NCBI GenBank assembly: GCA_016930175.1
Contig: JAFGHJ010000030.1
Span: 1-64,000 of the forward strand
Reading direction: 5' to 3'
Length of the DNA: 64,000 nt
From: Caldifarciminota bacterium
GTDB lineage: Bacteria; Hydrothermota; UBA3072
Shown here piece after piece: positions 49,998 to 57,918 of the stretch. The position numbers and the translations under genes are program-made. The notes under the pieces were generated by a model, which searched no databases, was not told the origin of the DNA, and worked only from the letters and a program-made list of their open reading frames with translations. Each line of letters starts with the position of its first letter. The stretch's first letter is position 1.

Positions 49998-50718
49998 AAA
50001 TATACGACAATTTTTTATTGTTTTTATTCTTTTTTTCTTAATTTTTATATTAGGTTGCACAACTATACCATGTTCTAATCTTGAGTCCCCGGTAATTGAG
50101 GAAGGGGTAAGTTTTGGAATGGGTGTAGAAACACTTAATCAGGAGTTTAATGACTTTGTAAAAGACAGTTTAGGGTCTAGTTTAGAGATTGTTAAGTCAA
50201 GTGCCTTAATTTTTAAATTTAGTCAAGGATGGGAAACGTTCGTTACTGTGCCGACGCCACGAAGAGTTAACTGGGAATTTAGCTTTTCTACTCATTGTCT
50301 TTATCCTCACCCCACTATAGACGAAGTATTATTTGAAGGTAATGAAAATGATAATTCTGCTGCAGAATCTATCTATCAAGATATAGTCTGGAATATGCGA
50401 TTTCATACCAAAGTTTCGTATGAAAATGTAGCTTTTAGCGCATCGTATATTCCTTTTGCAGCTGGATTTACTTTTAGCCCTATTTTTTCTCTTCCTTTAA
50501 GGAACAAAACCTTTATACCCTATATGGTGCCTTCTTTTTCTTATTCAGATCTCCTCTCCAAAAGACTCTCTCTTTCTTTAGGTTTTTCCTTTCGACCTGC
50601 TGATCATTTAGAAATACTTGGCGAGGGAACTTACGTTCACTCCTCTTTATATGACTCCGTTTCAAAATCCTCAGATTTTCCTGTTTTAGCTATATTTATT
50701 AAGTATTTATCAAATTAA
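49990..50718 (+). CDS. Putative lipoprotein / outer-membrane protein
   Basis: 242 residues from ATG 49990; a TTG at 49969 opens the frame earlier but without support. The signal peptide is followed by a lipobox FILGC (Cys 23). The mature part has amphipathic strands (WEFSFSTHCLYPHPT; VSYENVAFSASYIPFAAGFTF; LSLSLGFSFRPADHLEILG) and ends FLVLAIFIKYLSN-like, which suits an outer-membrane barrel or a lipoprotein facing one. It is coupled to the lipoprotein gene upstream. I cannot name a family. Confidence 0.65.
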   Translation: MAKNIRQFFIVFILFFLIFILGCTTIPCSNLESPVIEEGVSFGMGVETLNQEFNDFVKDSLGSSLEIVKSSALIFKFSQGWETFVTVPTPRRVNWEFSFSTHCLYPHPTIDEVLFEGNENDNSAAESIYQDIVWNMRFHTKVSYENVAFSASYIPFAAGFTFSPIFSLPLRNKTFIPYMVPSFSYSDLLSKRLSLSLGFSFRPADHLEILGEGTYVHSSLYDSVSKSSDFPVLAIFIKYLSN

Positions 50719-50949
50719 TTAGAGAATTTACATACCTTAAATTAGAGAAATGGTTAAATGGCTTTTTCTTTGTGTTCTTCGTGTGCTTTGCGGCAATATT
50801 TTGGGATTTTGGATTTAAGGATTGGGATTTAGAAAAGATGCAGTTCACCGCTAATGGCTGATAGGTTTTATTTAGGATTGGGAGAAAAGCAGGGAACGTG
50901 AAGAGTTTTGAATGTTGAATTGAGAACAGGAAAAGAAGAATATTTTTTC

Positions 50950-50977
50950 TTGACAAGTAAGAACAGAATCGTAATTT
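50950..50977 (+). promoter_or_regulatory. Promoter of the ankyrin protein gene
   Basis: TTGACA at 50950-50955, 16-bp spacer, TAATTT at 50972-50977, inside the longer open frame. Confidence 0.6.
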
Positions 50978-51000
50978 ACATGAAAGAAGGAGAAGGTTTT

Positions 51001-51924
51001 ATGGAGTCTAAAAAATCGGAAAATAAAGGAATTCGTAACTGGCTTTCTCGTAGAAGGGAGAATGCGAATCAGCAATCAAATGTAATGCCGGAAAAATCAA
51101 AGGATTTTTCTGCCAGAGATGAGGCTGTTGGGCCTGAGGAAAAAGAAAGCGTTACAAACCTGATGGATGCGGCATCACATGGGAACGTAGACAAGGTAAA
51201 ACTACTTTTGGACAAAGGCGCGGATGTTAACACGAAAAACAAAAAAGGCTGGACCGCCTTGATGTTTGCGGCGTCCGAAATGCGGGCTGAAACGATTGAG
51301 TTTTTGCTGGGCAGGGGTGCGGATATTAATGCTAAAGACAAAGAAGGTAATTCTGCCTTAATGATTGCTGAGTCAGTGTGTCATGCCGGCACCATGAAAC
51401 TTTTGCTGGATAAAGGGGCAGACATTAATGCCAAAAACAAAGAGGGCTGGACAGCCCTAATGAATGCGGCAGCTAAAGGTCATTTCGAAATGGCGAAATT
51501 CTTGGTGTTCAGCGGTGCGGATGTTAACATAAAAGATAAGGAAGGTTGGACAGCCTTGATGCTTGCATCCTCACAGGGGCATACCGGTACCGTCCGACTA
51601 CTGCTGGACAAGGGTGCGGATGTTAATGCCAAGAATAAAGACCGGGGAACGGCTTTGACGTCATCGGCGTTTAACGGTCACACCGAGACGGTAGAACTAC
51701 TGCTGGACAGGGGTACGGAGGTCAATCACAAAGGTGGAAATGGTTATACGGCATTGATGAATTCGGCGATAAAAGGACACATCGATACGGCAAGACTCCT
51801 GATAGACAGGGGTGCGGACGTTAATGCAAAAAACACAATTGGTGGCACGGCTTTTACGATTGCGGAGTTGGGTAATTACACCGAATTTATTTATTTGTTG
51901 GAAGCGTCAGGTGCTGGAGAGTAA
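51001..51924 (+). CDS. Ankyrin-repeat protein
   Basis: 307 residues. A charged N-terminal segment of about 45 residues is followed by eight ankyrin units of 33 residues, each with the core TALM-AA-GH-ET-KLLLDKGADVNAK. No signal peptide; probably cytoplasmic protein-binding scaffold. The frame extends to 50908, but that part is repeat-derived (GAATGTTGAATTGAGAACAG) and contains a promoter; GGAGAAGG precedes ATG 51001. DNA similarity between units is moderate, so the array is not very recent. Confidence 0.88.
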   Translation: MESKKSENKGIRNWLSRRRENANQQSNVMPEKSKDFSARDEAVGPEEKESVTNLMDAASHGNVDKVKLLLDKGADVNTKNKKGWTALMFAASEMRAETIEFLLGRGADINAKDKEGNSALMIAESVCHAGTMKLLLDKGADINAKNKEGWTALMNAAAKGHFEMAKFLVFSGADVNIKDKEGWTALMLASSQGHTGTVRLLLDKGADVNAKNKDRGTALTSSAFNGHTETVELLLDRGTEVNHKGGNGYTALMNSAIKGHIDTARLLIDRGADVNAKNTIGGTAFTIAELGNYTEFIYLLEASGAGE

Positions 51925-52011
51925 AAAAGATAGCTCTCGGCTTACCGCTCACAGCTGACAACAAAAAAAATCTGCGAATCCTTTTCCTATCTCAATCCCA
52001 GGGAAAAACTC

Positions 52012-52039
52012 TTGACTTTTGATAACAGCACAATATCAT
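52012..52039 (+). promoter_or_regulatory. Promoter candidate for the plsC-acp unit
   Basis: TTGACT at 52012-52017, 16-bp spacer, TATCAT at 52034-52039. It leaves a leader of about 160 bases that contains the small frame at 52081. Confidence 0.45.
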
Positions 52040-52080
52040 TTAAGCAATGAGTAGGTCTGCCATAGATCAGAAAACCTGCT

Positions 52081-52206
52081 ATGTGCAAGAGTACTCCAGA
52101 GGGAGAAAAAATAGGAAAACTAAAAGAAATATCATACATTATAACATTCACGGCTTTAGCCTTAAGTCCAGGGTATTTGCTCTCATATATACCAATTAGG
52201 ATATAG
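52081..52206 (+). CDS. Small ORF (41 residues) abutting plsC in the same frame
   Basis: The frame begins MCKSTPEGEKIGKLKEISYI and ends SYIPIRI, with a short hydrophobic middle. Its TAG stop directly precedes the plsC ATG, and both are in the same frame. No good Shine-Dalgarno sequence precedes the ATG; a GAGGGAG lies inside the frame. It may be a leader peptide, a small membrane protein, or an N-terminal extension of PlsC lost by a stop. Confidence 0.35.
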   Translation: MCKSTPEGEKIGKLKEISYIITFTALALSPGYLLSYIPIRI

Positions 52207-52824
52207 ATGTTTTATTCAATCGTACATTCAATCTTTCGTGTTATAGCAATAATCTATATTAGATTACAAGCTATTAGAGTTGAAAACATTCCGGAAGAAG
52301 GCGGCGTAATCCTGGCACCAAACCATCCCAGTGATCTGGACTCATTTATTCTGGGAGCTGCGATCAACAGACAACTCCATACAATGGGCAAAGAGGAACT
52401 ATTTAGAAAACGCTTTGCAGGATTCGTCTTTAGAAAGTTGAACGCTTTCCCCGTAAGAAGAGGAGAATTTGATAGAGAAGCCATCCGAACTGCTATTAAA
52501 ATCCTAAAAGATGGCCATGTAATAGATATGTATCCAGAAGGAACGGTGAGCTTAGACGGCTCTTTACAGGAGCCAAAATCGGGAACAGCATTTATTGCTT
52601 TGCAGGCAAAGGCAGCTGTTGTTCCTGTAGCGATAATTGGTTCTTTCGATGTTATGTCAAAAGGGCAAAGATTTCCCCGACCGCATAAAGTAATACTCAA
52701 ATTTGGGAAACCACTCTATTTTGATGAATATTATGGCAAGCCTTATAATAGAGAAACATTAAAAATCGTAACCGAGAAAATAATGGACGAGATAAAAATA
52801 CTGTTGAACTCGGATAAATTATAG
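52207..52824 (+). CDS. plsC: PlsC-type 1-acyl-glycerol-phosphate acyltransferase
   Basis: 205 residues. The acyltransferase motif I is NHPSDLDS (His 40, Asp 45), followed by FPVRRGEFDR, the YPEGTVSLDGSL glycerophosphate-binding motif and VVPVAIIGS. It acylates lysophosphatidate at the membrane, using acyl-ACP or acyl-CoA. Its neighbour 10 bases downstream is an acyl carrier protein, which suggests the ACP-dependent type or a dedicated acyl pair. AGGATAT precedes the ATG. Confidence 0.9.
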   Translation: MFYSIVHSIFRVIAIIYIRLQAIRVENIPEEGGVILAPNHPSDLDSFILGAAINRQLHTMGKEELFRKRFAGFVFRKLNAFPVRRGEFDREAIRTAIKILKDGHVIDMYPEGTVSLDGSLQEPKSGTAFIALQAKAAVVPVAIIGSFDVMSKGQRFPRPHKVILKFGKPLYFDEYYGKPYNRETLKIVTEKIMDEIKILLNSDKL

Positions 52825-52834
52825 GAGGCGAACC

Positions 52835-53071
52835 ATGTCAGTATTTGAGAGAATAAAAAGAATTGTGGCGAAAGAATTTGACGTAAAGGCAACGGAAATT
52901 TTGCCGAAAAGCTCTTTTGCGGACGACCTTGGAGTAGATAGCCTCGGCTATGTTATACTACTACAAGCACTCGAAGAAGAATTCAATATGGAGTTCCCGG
53001 ATGAAGAAACAATGGATCTTAGAACTGTCGAAGATGCCGTAAAATACATAGAGAGTAAGATACAAAAATAG
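52835..53071 (+). CDS. acpP: Acyl carrier protein
   Basis: 78 residues, acidic. The phosphopantetheine site is DDLGVDSLGYV with Ser 36, and the recognition helix is present. AGGAGG lies seven bases before the ATG. ACPs in a general fatty-acid locus are normally beside fabF or fabD; here the partner is plsC, so this may be a second, dedicated ACP. A GTCATCAGTCACTG repeat word begins nine bases after the stop. Confidence 0.94.
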   Translation: MSVFERIKRIVAKEFDVKATEILPKSSFADDLGVDSLGYVILLQALEEEFNMEFPDEETMDLRTVEDAVKYIESKIQK

Positions 53072-53204
53072 ATATAATTAAGTCATCAGTCACTGTTCAT
53101 TAGTCAGAAACAAGAAATAAAAAACTTTGTGGGTAACCAACAACCTCTCTGGTGATATAGTTTAACCTTCCCCACGATACAAAACCAGAAAACGATTAAT
53201 GCCG

Positions 53205-54800
53205 TTACCCCAGGTTTTTCCTTCGTCCCCTTTTTTTCTGTTTTGCCTTTGTTACAAAGAGCCCTGATCTTGTTTTTCTGTTTTTGAAATGCGATAGTAA
53301 TATTTCCGCTTCATGAAAGGGAAGAGTCACAAAAGAAAACTTGTCGAGTATTTTTATATCTTTTATATTCCGGTTAGAAATATTGCATATCTTTTTTATT
53401 AACTCTACTAATTTTTTAGCGTTCAATCCATCTTTTTTACCGTGTGTTACAAATAAGCGTGTTTTGCCTTTGTTGTCAACATAAGCATTTTTTATTTCTG
53501 TATAGTTTTTCTCATTTAATTCATCTTGAAAAGTGTACTGAAGAATCGCCGCAAGTATATTTTCCGGATTGTTGCTTTGCAGAAGTTCCCGTGACATTTC
53601 AATATATTCTTTATGAAGTTCAGATTTTGAAATTTTTTCAAGATCCGATTTAATTTTGAGTTTTTTTGTTTCTATTACGTCTTTGATTTTTGGAAGCTTT
53701 GCCTTACGAATGTCTGTTTTCGCTGCCCTTTGAATAAATTTCAGTTTTTTGTATTCTTCCGGTGTTACGAAAGTGATGGCGATTCCTTCCCTACCTGCTC
53801 TTCCGGTTCTTCCTATTCGATGAACGTAATATTTAGGATCCTGAGGAAGAGCATAATTGATTACATGTGTAAGATTTTGAACATCCAACCCTCTTGCTGC
53901 CACGTCGGTTGCCACAAGAATATTTATGAAATGTTTTTTAAATTTGTTTAATATTCTTTCTCGTAAATGTTGCGACATATCTCCATGTAGAGCATCTACG
54001 TCGTAACCGCGTTCCATTAGATGTTTTGCAAGGTCGTCCACATCGATTTTAGTCCTGCAAAATACAAGTCCGTAAAAGTCATCTTCAATATCTATAATTC
54101 TGCACAGGGCTTCGAATTTATTTTCAGAATGCACTTCAAAGTAGATTTGATCTGTTTGGCTTACCGTAAGGTCCCCATTAGTTACCCTGAAAATATCATA
54201 TTCCACCATATATTTCTCTGCTATATTTATAATTTCTTTTGGCATTGTAGCCGAAAACAGCATAGTTCTTTTTTCTTTAGCTGTGTGTTCCATAATTTTT
54301 TTCACGTCATCAAGAAAGCCCATATCCAGCATTTCGTCCGCTTCATCAAGTATTAGGTGAGATATCCTGTCCAGTTTTAAAGTACGGCGGTTAAGATGGT
54401 CTATAACTCTCCCGGGTGTGCCAACGACGATATCGACGCCTTTTTTTAAGCTTCTGAGCTGTCTGGAAATTGCCTGTCCGCCATATATAGGGATAATTCG
54501 TAGTTTTTTACTTCCTTTTAGTGAATTGATTTCTTCCGCTACTTGAATCGCAAGTTCTCTTGTCGGTGTAAGTACAATTGCCTGGACGTTATTCGATCTT
54601 TCTCGAAGAAGTTCAATCAATGGAAGGCCGAAAGCGGCAGTTTTACCTGTTCCGGTTCGTGCCTGACCTATAATATCCTTTTTACCCGCGAGTAAGACCG
54701 GTATAGTTTGTTCCTGTATAGGCGTTGGTTCTTCAAACCCTCTTATTTTTAAAACATTAAGAGTTTTTTCTGATAAGCCTAAATCTTTAAAAGATTTCAT
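53205..54800 (-). CDS. DEAD-box RNA helicase
   Basis: 531 residues. All motifs are visible: Q motif (FKDLGLS...PIQEQ), ARTGTGKTAAFG, PTRELA, GTPGRVID, DEAD, SAT, and HRIGRTGRAGREG. The C-terminal 80 residues are a DbpA-type RNA-binding domain and a basic tail (KQKKRGRRKNLG). It resembles CsdA/DeaD-type helicases used in ribosome assembly and cold growth. The message seems to carry a leader of about 110 bases (promoter at 54944-54917). Shine-Dalgarno AGAGGAAA. Confidence 0.93.
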   Translation of the reverse strand: MKSFKDLGLSEKTLNVLKIRGFEEPTPIQEQTIPVLLAGKKDIIGQARTGTGKTAAFGLPLIELLRERSNNVQAIVLTPTRELAIQVAEEINSLKGSKKLRIIPIYGGQAISRQLRSLKKGVDIVVGTPGRVIDHLNRRTLKLDRISHLILDEADEMLDMGFLDDVKKIMEHTAKEKRTMLFSATMPKEIINIAEKYMVEYDIFRVTNGDLTVSQTDQIYFEVHSENKFEALCRIIDIEDDFYGLVFCRTKIDVDDLAKHLMERGYDVDALHGDMSQHLRERILNKFKKHFINILVATDVAARGLDVQNLTHVINYALPQDPKYYVHRIGRTGRAGREGIAITFVTPEEYKKLKFIQRAAKTDIRKAKLPKIKDVIETKKLKIKSDLEKISKSELHKEYIEMSRELLQSNNPENILAAILQYTFQDELNEKNYTEIKNAYVDNKGKTRLFVTHGKKDGLNAKKLVELIKKICNISNRNIKDIKILDKFSFVTLPFHEAEILLSHFKNRKTRSGLFVTKAKQKKRGRRKNLG

Positions 54801-55155
54801 AATTTATTTCCTCTTTGATCTAACATAGTTTAAGTGTACTAAAAAAAGATAACAAATATACTATATTAAAATCTTGGTTTTTTGTTTAAATTAAACTAAA
54901 TACATTATAAGTTTCTATAATAATCATTTTTTCCTAATTAACAAGGCTTTTTGTTTATTTGTCAACAGTATCAGCATGGTCAAACTTTGAAATGTGAAAA
55001 GAATACGTAGATTCTTCGGATTAGTAAAATGGTTAAATAGTGACAAATAGAGAGTAGGGAGTAGGAGAAATAAGGTTTCAGGTTTCGTGTTTAAAGTTTC
55101 GAGTTAGAAAACAGTCTAACGGACTAACGGACCAACGATTGAAAATCTTTGTGGT
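54801..55155. repeat. 355-base intergenic region: helicase leader and repeat words
   Basis: The proximal part is the AT-rich leader and promoter of the helicase gene, with AGTTTAAGTGTACTAAAA at 54829, resembling half of the palindrome in the 59-bp repeat. The distal part has GAAATGTGAAAAGAATACGT and TAGATTCTTCGGATT (54990-55024), an AAATGGTTAAATAG word, GGTTTCGTGTTTAAAGTTTC and AACGGACTAACGGACCAACG tandem words. Confidence 0.6.
54917..54944 (-). promoter_or_regulatory. Promoter candidate of the DEAD-box helicase gene
   Basis: TTGTTA at 54944-54939, 16-bp spacer, TATTAT at 54922-54917. It gives a leader of about 110 bases, as in cold-shock helicase genes. Confidence 0.4.
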
Positions 55156-55668
55156 TCAATCAATAGATTTATCAAGTGTGATTACTTCTGTTTCTGTATC
55201 TCCGTGCTTGTAGGGTTTTCTGCCTTTTTCCGAATATCCCATTTTTTTCCAGAAAGGTAGGACTTCTATATTCGATACAAGTACACCAATTCTTATTTTT
55301 TTGATATTCTTCCAGCCTTTAACCGTCTCTTCAAGTTTTTTGTATGCTCTAGCCCCTAATCCTTTTCTCTGATGGTTTTCTGATAATAAAAGAAGCCCGA
55401 GCGTAACGGTTGATGCGTTTGGGAATCCACGACATAGATCTATACATCCTATCATATAATTGTTTAGATATATCCCAAAGACAAATTTATCCTGAAATTC
55501 TTTCCCCGGCGCGATTGCAGAAAACAGCTCCTTTCCATCTTCAGAAGATGGAAAGTCACCTGAGACGTTGATAAAATAATTAGGCGATTCTTCAAGCACT
55601 CTCTGTACTTCGGATATTTCACCTTCTCTGCCTTCAAGGATTTTTAATTCAAGTTTTTCTTTTTTCAT
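55156..55668 (-). CDS. GNAT family N-acetyltransferase
   Basis: 170 residues. Acetyl-CoA binding segment SENHQRKGLGARAYKKLEET and C-terminal LPFWKKMGYSEKGRKPYKHG. Cytoplasmic; substrate unknown. There is no Shine-Dalgarno sequence; TTGTAA (55702) and TAAGAT (55680) with a 16-bp spacer leave only six bases between the -10 box and the ATG, so the transcript is probably leaderless. It is a free-standing gene between helicase and arabinofuranosidase genes. Confidence 0.85.
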   Translation of the reverse strand: MKKEKLELKILEGREGEISEVQRVLEESPNYFINVSGDFPSSEDGKELFSAIAPGKEFQDKFVFGIYLNNYMIGCIDLCRGFPNASTVTLGLLLLSENHQRKGLGARAYKKLEETVKGWKNIKKIRIGVLVSNIEVLPFWKKMGYSEKGRKPYKHGDTETEVITLDKSID

Positions 55669-55674
55669 GTATAA

Positions 55675-55702
55675 ATCTTACTAATATTTGGCAAATTTAC
55701 AA
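55675..55702 (-). promoter_or_regulatory. GNAT promoter, leaderless arrangement
   Basis: TTGTAA at 55702-55697, 16-bp spacer, TAAGAT at 55680-55675; the ATG starts at 55668. Confidence 0.5.
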
Positions 55703-55754
55703 GGGTTTAGGGGTTAGGTGTTGTTTTGGCTGGTACTCGAGACTCAAATTATCC

Positions 55755-55782
55755 TTGACAAATAGCTCGGGCTACTTACTTT
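55755..55782 (+). promoter_or_regulatory. Promoter of the GH51 gene
   Basis: TTGACA at 55755-55760, 16-bp spacer, TACTTT at 55777-55782. Confidence 0.55.
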
Positions 55783-55817
55783 GCAGATAAGCAAACAATA
55801 ATTAGAAAGGAGTGAAT

Positions 55818-57818
55818 ATGAATAATAAATATTTCTTACTCGTTTGTACTTTAATTGTCTTTTTGCTGCCACAAGTTTTGTCTGCGGATTCCTCAATTAA
55901 AATAGATACAGAAAAAAGAGGAGAGCCCATCTCTAAATACATCTACGGTCAGTTCATCGAACATCTGGGTAAGTGTATATACGGCGGACTGTGGGCGGAA
56001 ATGCTTATGGACCGTAAATTTTATTACGAAATTAAAGACAAATTCGATCCCTGGACTTACAGGAATGAACCTTTCTGGGATACAGACTATTATAGATGCT
56101 TAAGCGCTTCGCCCTGGGAGGTAATCGGACCCGCAGGAACTGTAACAATGGATTCTGATAATCCCTATACTGGAAAACATTCTCCTGTTATTCATGGAAA
56201 TAAAAGCAATGAAAAAACCGGAATCAAACAGTCATGGCTTACATTGAAGAAAGGGCAGAAATACACAGGCAGAATAATTCTCACCGGAGATAAAAAAGCC
56301 GCGCCTGTAAAAGTACAGCTTGTTATGAAAAACGGTAAAACTTTATCTAAAGAGATTAAAAATATATCTTCGGAATATAAAGAATATCCACTGGAATTCG
56401 TTACTCCCGCGTCGTGCGGGGATTACGGGAATGTAAGTATAGAAATATTCACTGAAAAAGAAGGAAATTTTAAAATCGGGGCAATTTCATTAATGCCCGC
56501 GGATAATATCAAAGGATGGAGAAAAGACGTAGTTAGCCTGTTAAAAGAACTGAACGCGCCTGTTTATCGCTGGCCTGGAGGAAATTTTGTCAGCGGATAT
56601 AACTGGAGAGACGGCATCGGGGAGCCTCGCGATAAACGCCCGCCTCGAAAAAATCCCGCCTGGCAGGGAGTAGAATCCAATGATGTGGGAATACATGAGT
56701 ATATGGAATTGATGGAACTTATCGACGCCGAACCATTCGTTGCCGTAAATACCGGTCTGGGAACAATAGAAGAAGTCGCGGAAGAAGTCGAGTATTGTAA
56801 TGGCGCTAAAGAAACTCCCATGGGAAAACTGCGGGCAAGAAACGGCCATCCAGAACCCTATAATGTTAAATGGTGGGCGGTCGGGAATGAAATGTACGGG
56901 AGCTGGCAGTTAGGGCATATGCCTATCGAGAAGTATACGGAAAAACACAATAAGACCGTAAAGGCTATGAGGAAAGTAGATAACAATATCAAGCCTATCG
57001 CTGTGGGTGAGGTTGGAGAATGGACTCAGAAAATGTTGGAGAACAGTTCGGATTATATGAGTCTTATCAGCGAACATATATATGTGAAAGAAAAAGTAAA
57101 CATACCCGAACATACAGCGCAATTAGCAGAAGCCATCAAGGGAAAGGCGGAAGCCCACAGGAAATACAGAAAAGAAATAGAAGGACTGGCAGAGAAAGAC
57201 ATAGATATCGCAATGGATGAATGGAATTACTGGTACGGTGATTATATTTACGGTGAACTTGGCGTTCGTTACCATACGAGGGATGCGCTCGGCGTCGCCA
57301 GAGCTTTCCACGAGTATTATAGAAATAGCGATATCATATTTATGGCTAACTATGCTCAAACCGTAAACGTTATCGGTGCTATAAAAACAAACGATACAAC
57401 TTCGACTTTTGCCGCGACCGGTATGGTTTTGAAATTATACAGAAACAATTTCGGTTCTATCCCCGTCGAAATATCGGGTAAGACGGGAGATTTGGATGTG
57501 GCTGCGGCTTTGACAAAAAATGAGGATTCGATAACCATCTCTATTGTTAATCCAACTGAAAACGCTCAAAAATTAAGTATAAATCTTCCGGAGGCCGGGA
57601 AAAAATCGAAAGCAATAAAGTGGGAGATACAGCATCACAATCCTGCCGCATATAATGAACCCGGGAAAAAACCTGAGGTAGATATAATCGAAGAAAAGGT
57701 AAACATAGATCTAAGCAAGCTATCAATTAAAAAGTATTCAATAGTTTTGTTTAAAATACCTCTATCCGGTAAAACAAAGGATGTCAAAGAAGAAGAAAAG
57801 GATTTTTTTACTGATTAG
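55818..57818 (+). CDS. Exported GH51-type alpha-L-arabinofuranosidase
   Basis: 666 residues. Signal peptide KYFLLVCTLIVFLLPQVLSA, then GH51 opening IYGQFIEHLGKCIYGGLWAE, a carbohydrate-binding-like insert, and the catalytic barrel with YRWPGGNF, the acid/base VGNEMYG (Glu near 357) and nucleophile MDEWNYWYGD (Glu near 468). A C-terminal beta sandwich follows. It removes arabinofuranosyl groups from plant or algal polysaccharide outside the cytoplasm. The ATG at 55818 has AAGGAG at good distance; the GTG at 55812 does not. No sorting domain. A strong terminator follows. Confidence 0.93.
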   Translation: MNNKYFLLVCTLIVFLLPQVLSADSSIKIDTEKRGEPISKYIYGQFIEHLGKCIYGGLWAEMLMDRKFYYEIKDKFDPWTYRNEPFWDTDYYRCLSASPWEVIGPAGTVTMDSDNPYTGKHSPVIHGNKSNEKTGIKQSWLTLKKGQKYTGRIILTGDKKAAPVKVQLVMKNGKTLSKEIKNISSEYKEYPLEFVTPASCGDYGNVSIEIFTEKEGNFKIGAISLMPADNIKGWRKDVVSLLKELNAPVYRWPGGNFVSGYNWRDGIGEPRDKRPPRKNPAWQGVESNDVGIHEYMELMELIDAEPFVAVNTGLGTIEEVAEEVEYCNGAKETPMGKLRARNGHPEPYNVKWWAVGNEMYGSWQLGHMPIEKYTEKHNKTVKAMRKVDNNIKPIAVGEVGEWTQKMLENSSDYMSLISEHIYVKEKVNIPEHTAQLAEAIKGKAEAHRKYRKEIEGLAEKDIDIAMDEWNYWYGDYIYGELGVRYHTRDALGVARAFHEYYRNSDIIFMANYAQTVNVIGAIKTNDTTSTFAATGMVLKLYRNNFGSIPVEISGKTGDLDVAAALTKNEDSITISIVNPTENAQKLSINLPEAGKKSKAIKWEIQHHNPAAYNEPGKKPEVDIIEEKVNIDLSKLSIKKYSIVLFKIPLSGKTKDVKEEEKDFFTD

Positions 57819-57855
57819 TATAATTTTTGAGTTTCGTGGCTAAATTCAAGTAGCA

Positions 57856-57888
57856 AAAGAGGCAGGAGCAACCAGCTCCTGCCTCTTT
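57856..57888. terminator. Bidirectional intrinsic terminator
   Basis: A 14-bp perfect stem (AAAGAGGCAGGAGC and its complement) with loop AACCA. T-runs occur on both strands, between the convergent GH51 and LVIVD genes. Confidence 0.88.
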
Positions 57889-57918
57889 GTATATATAAGA
57901 AAAACCAGTTATCCCTTC

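Noticed and set aside
50908-51000. 31-codon extension of the ankyrin protein
   Set aside because: It overlaps a promoter (50950-50977) and repeat words; the ribosome site serves ATG 51001.
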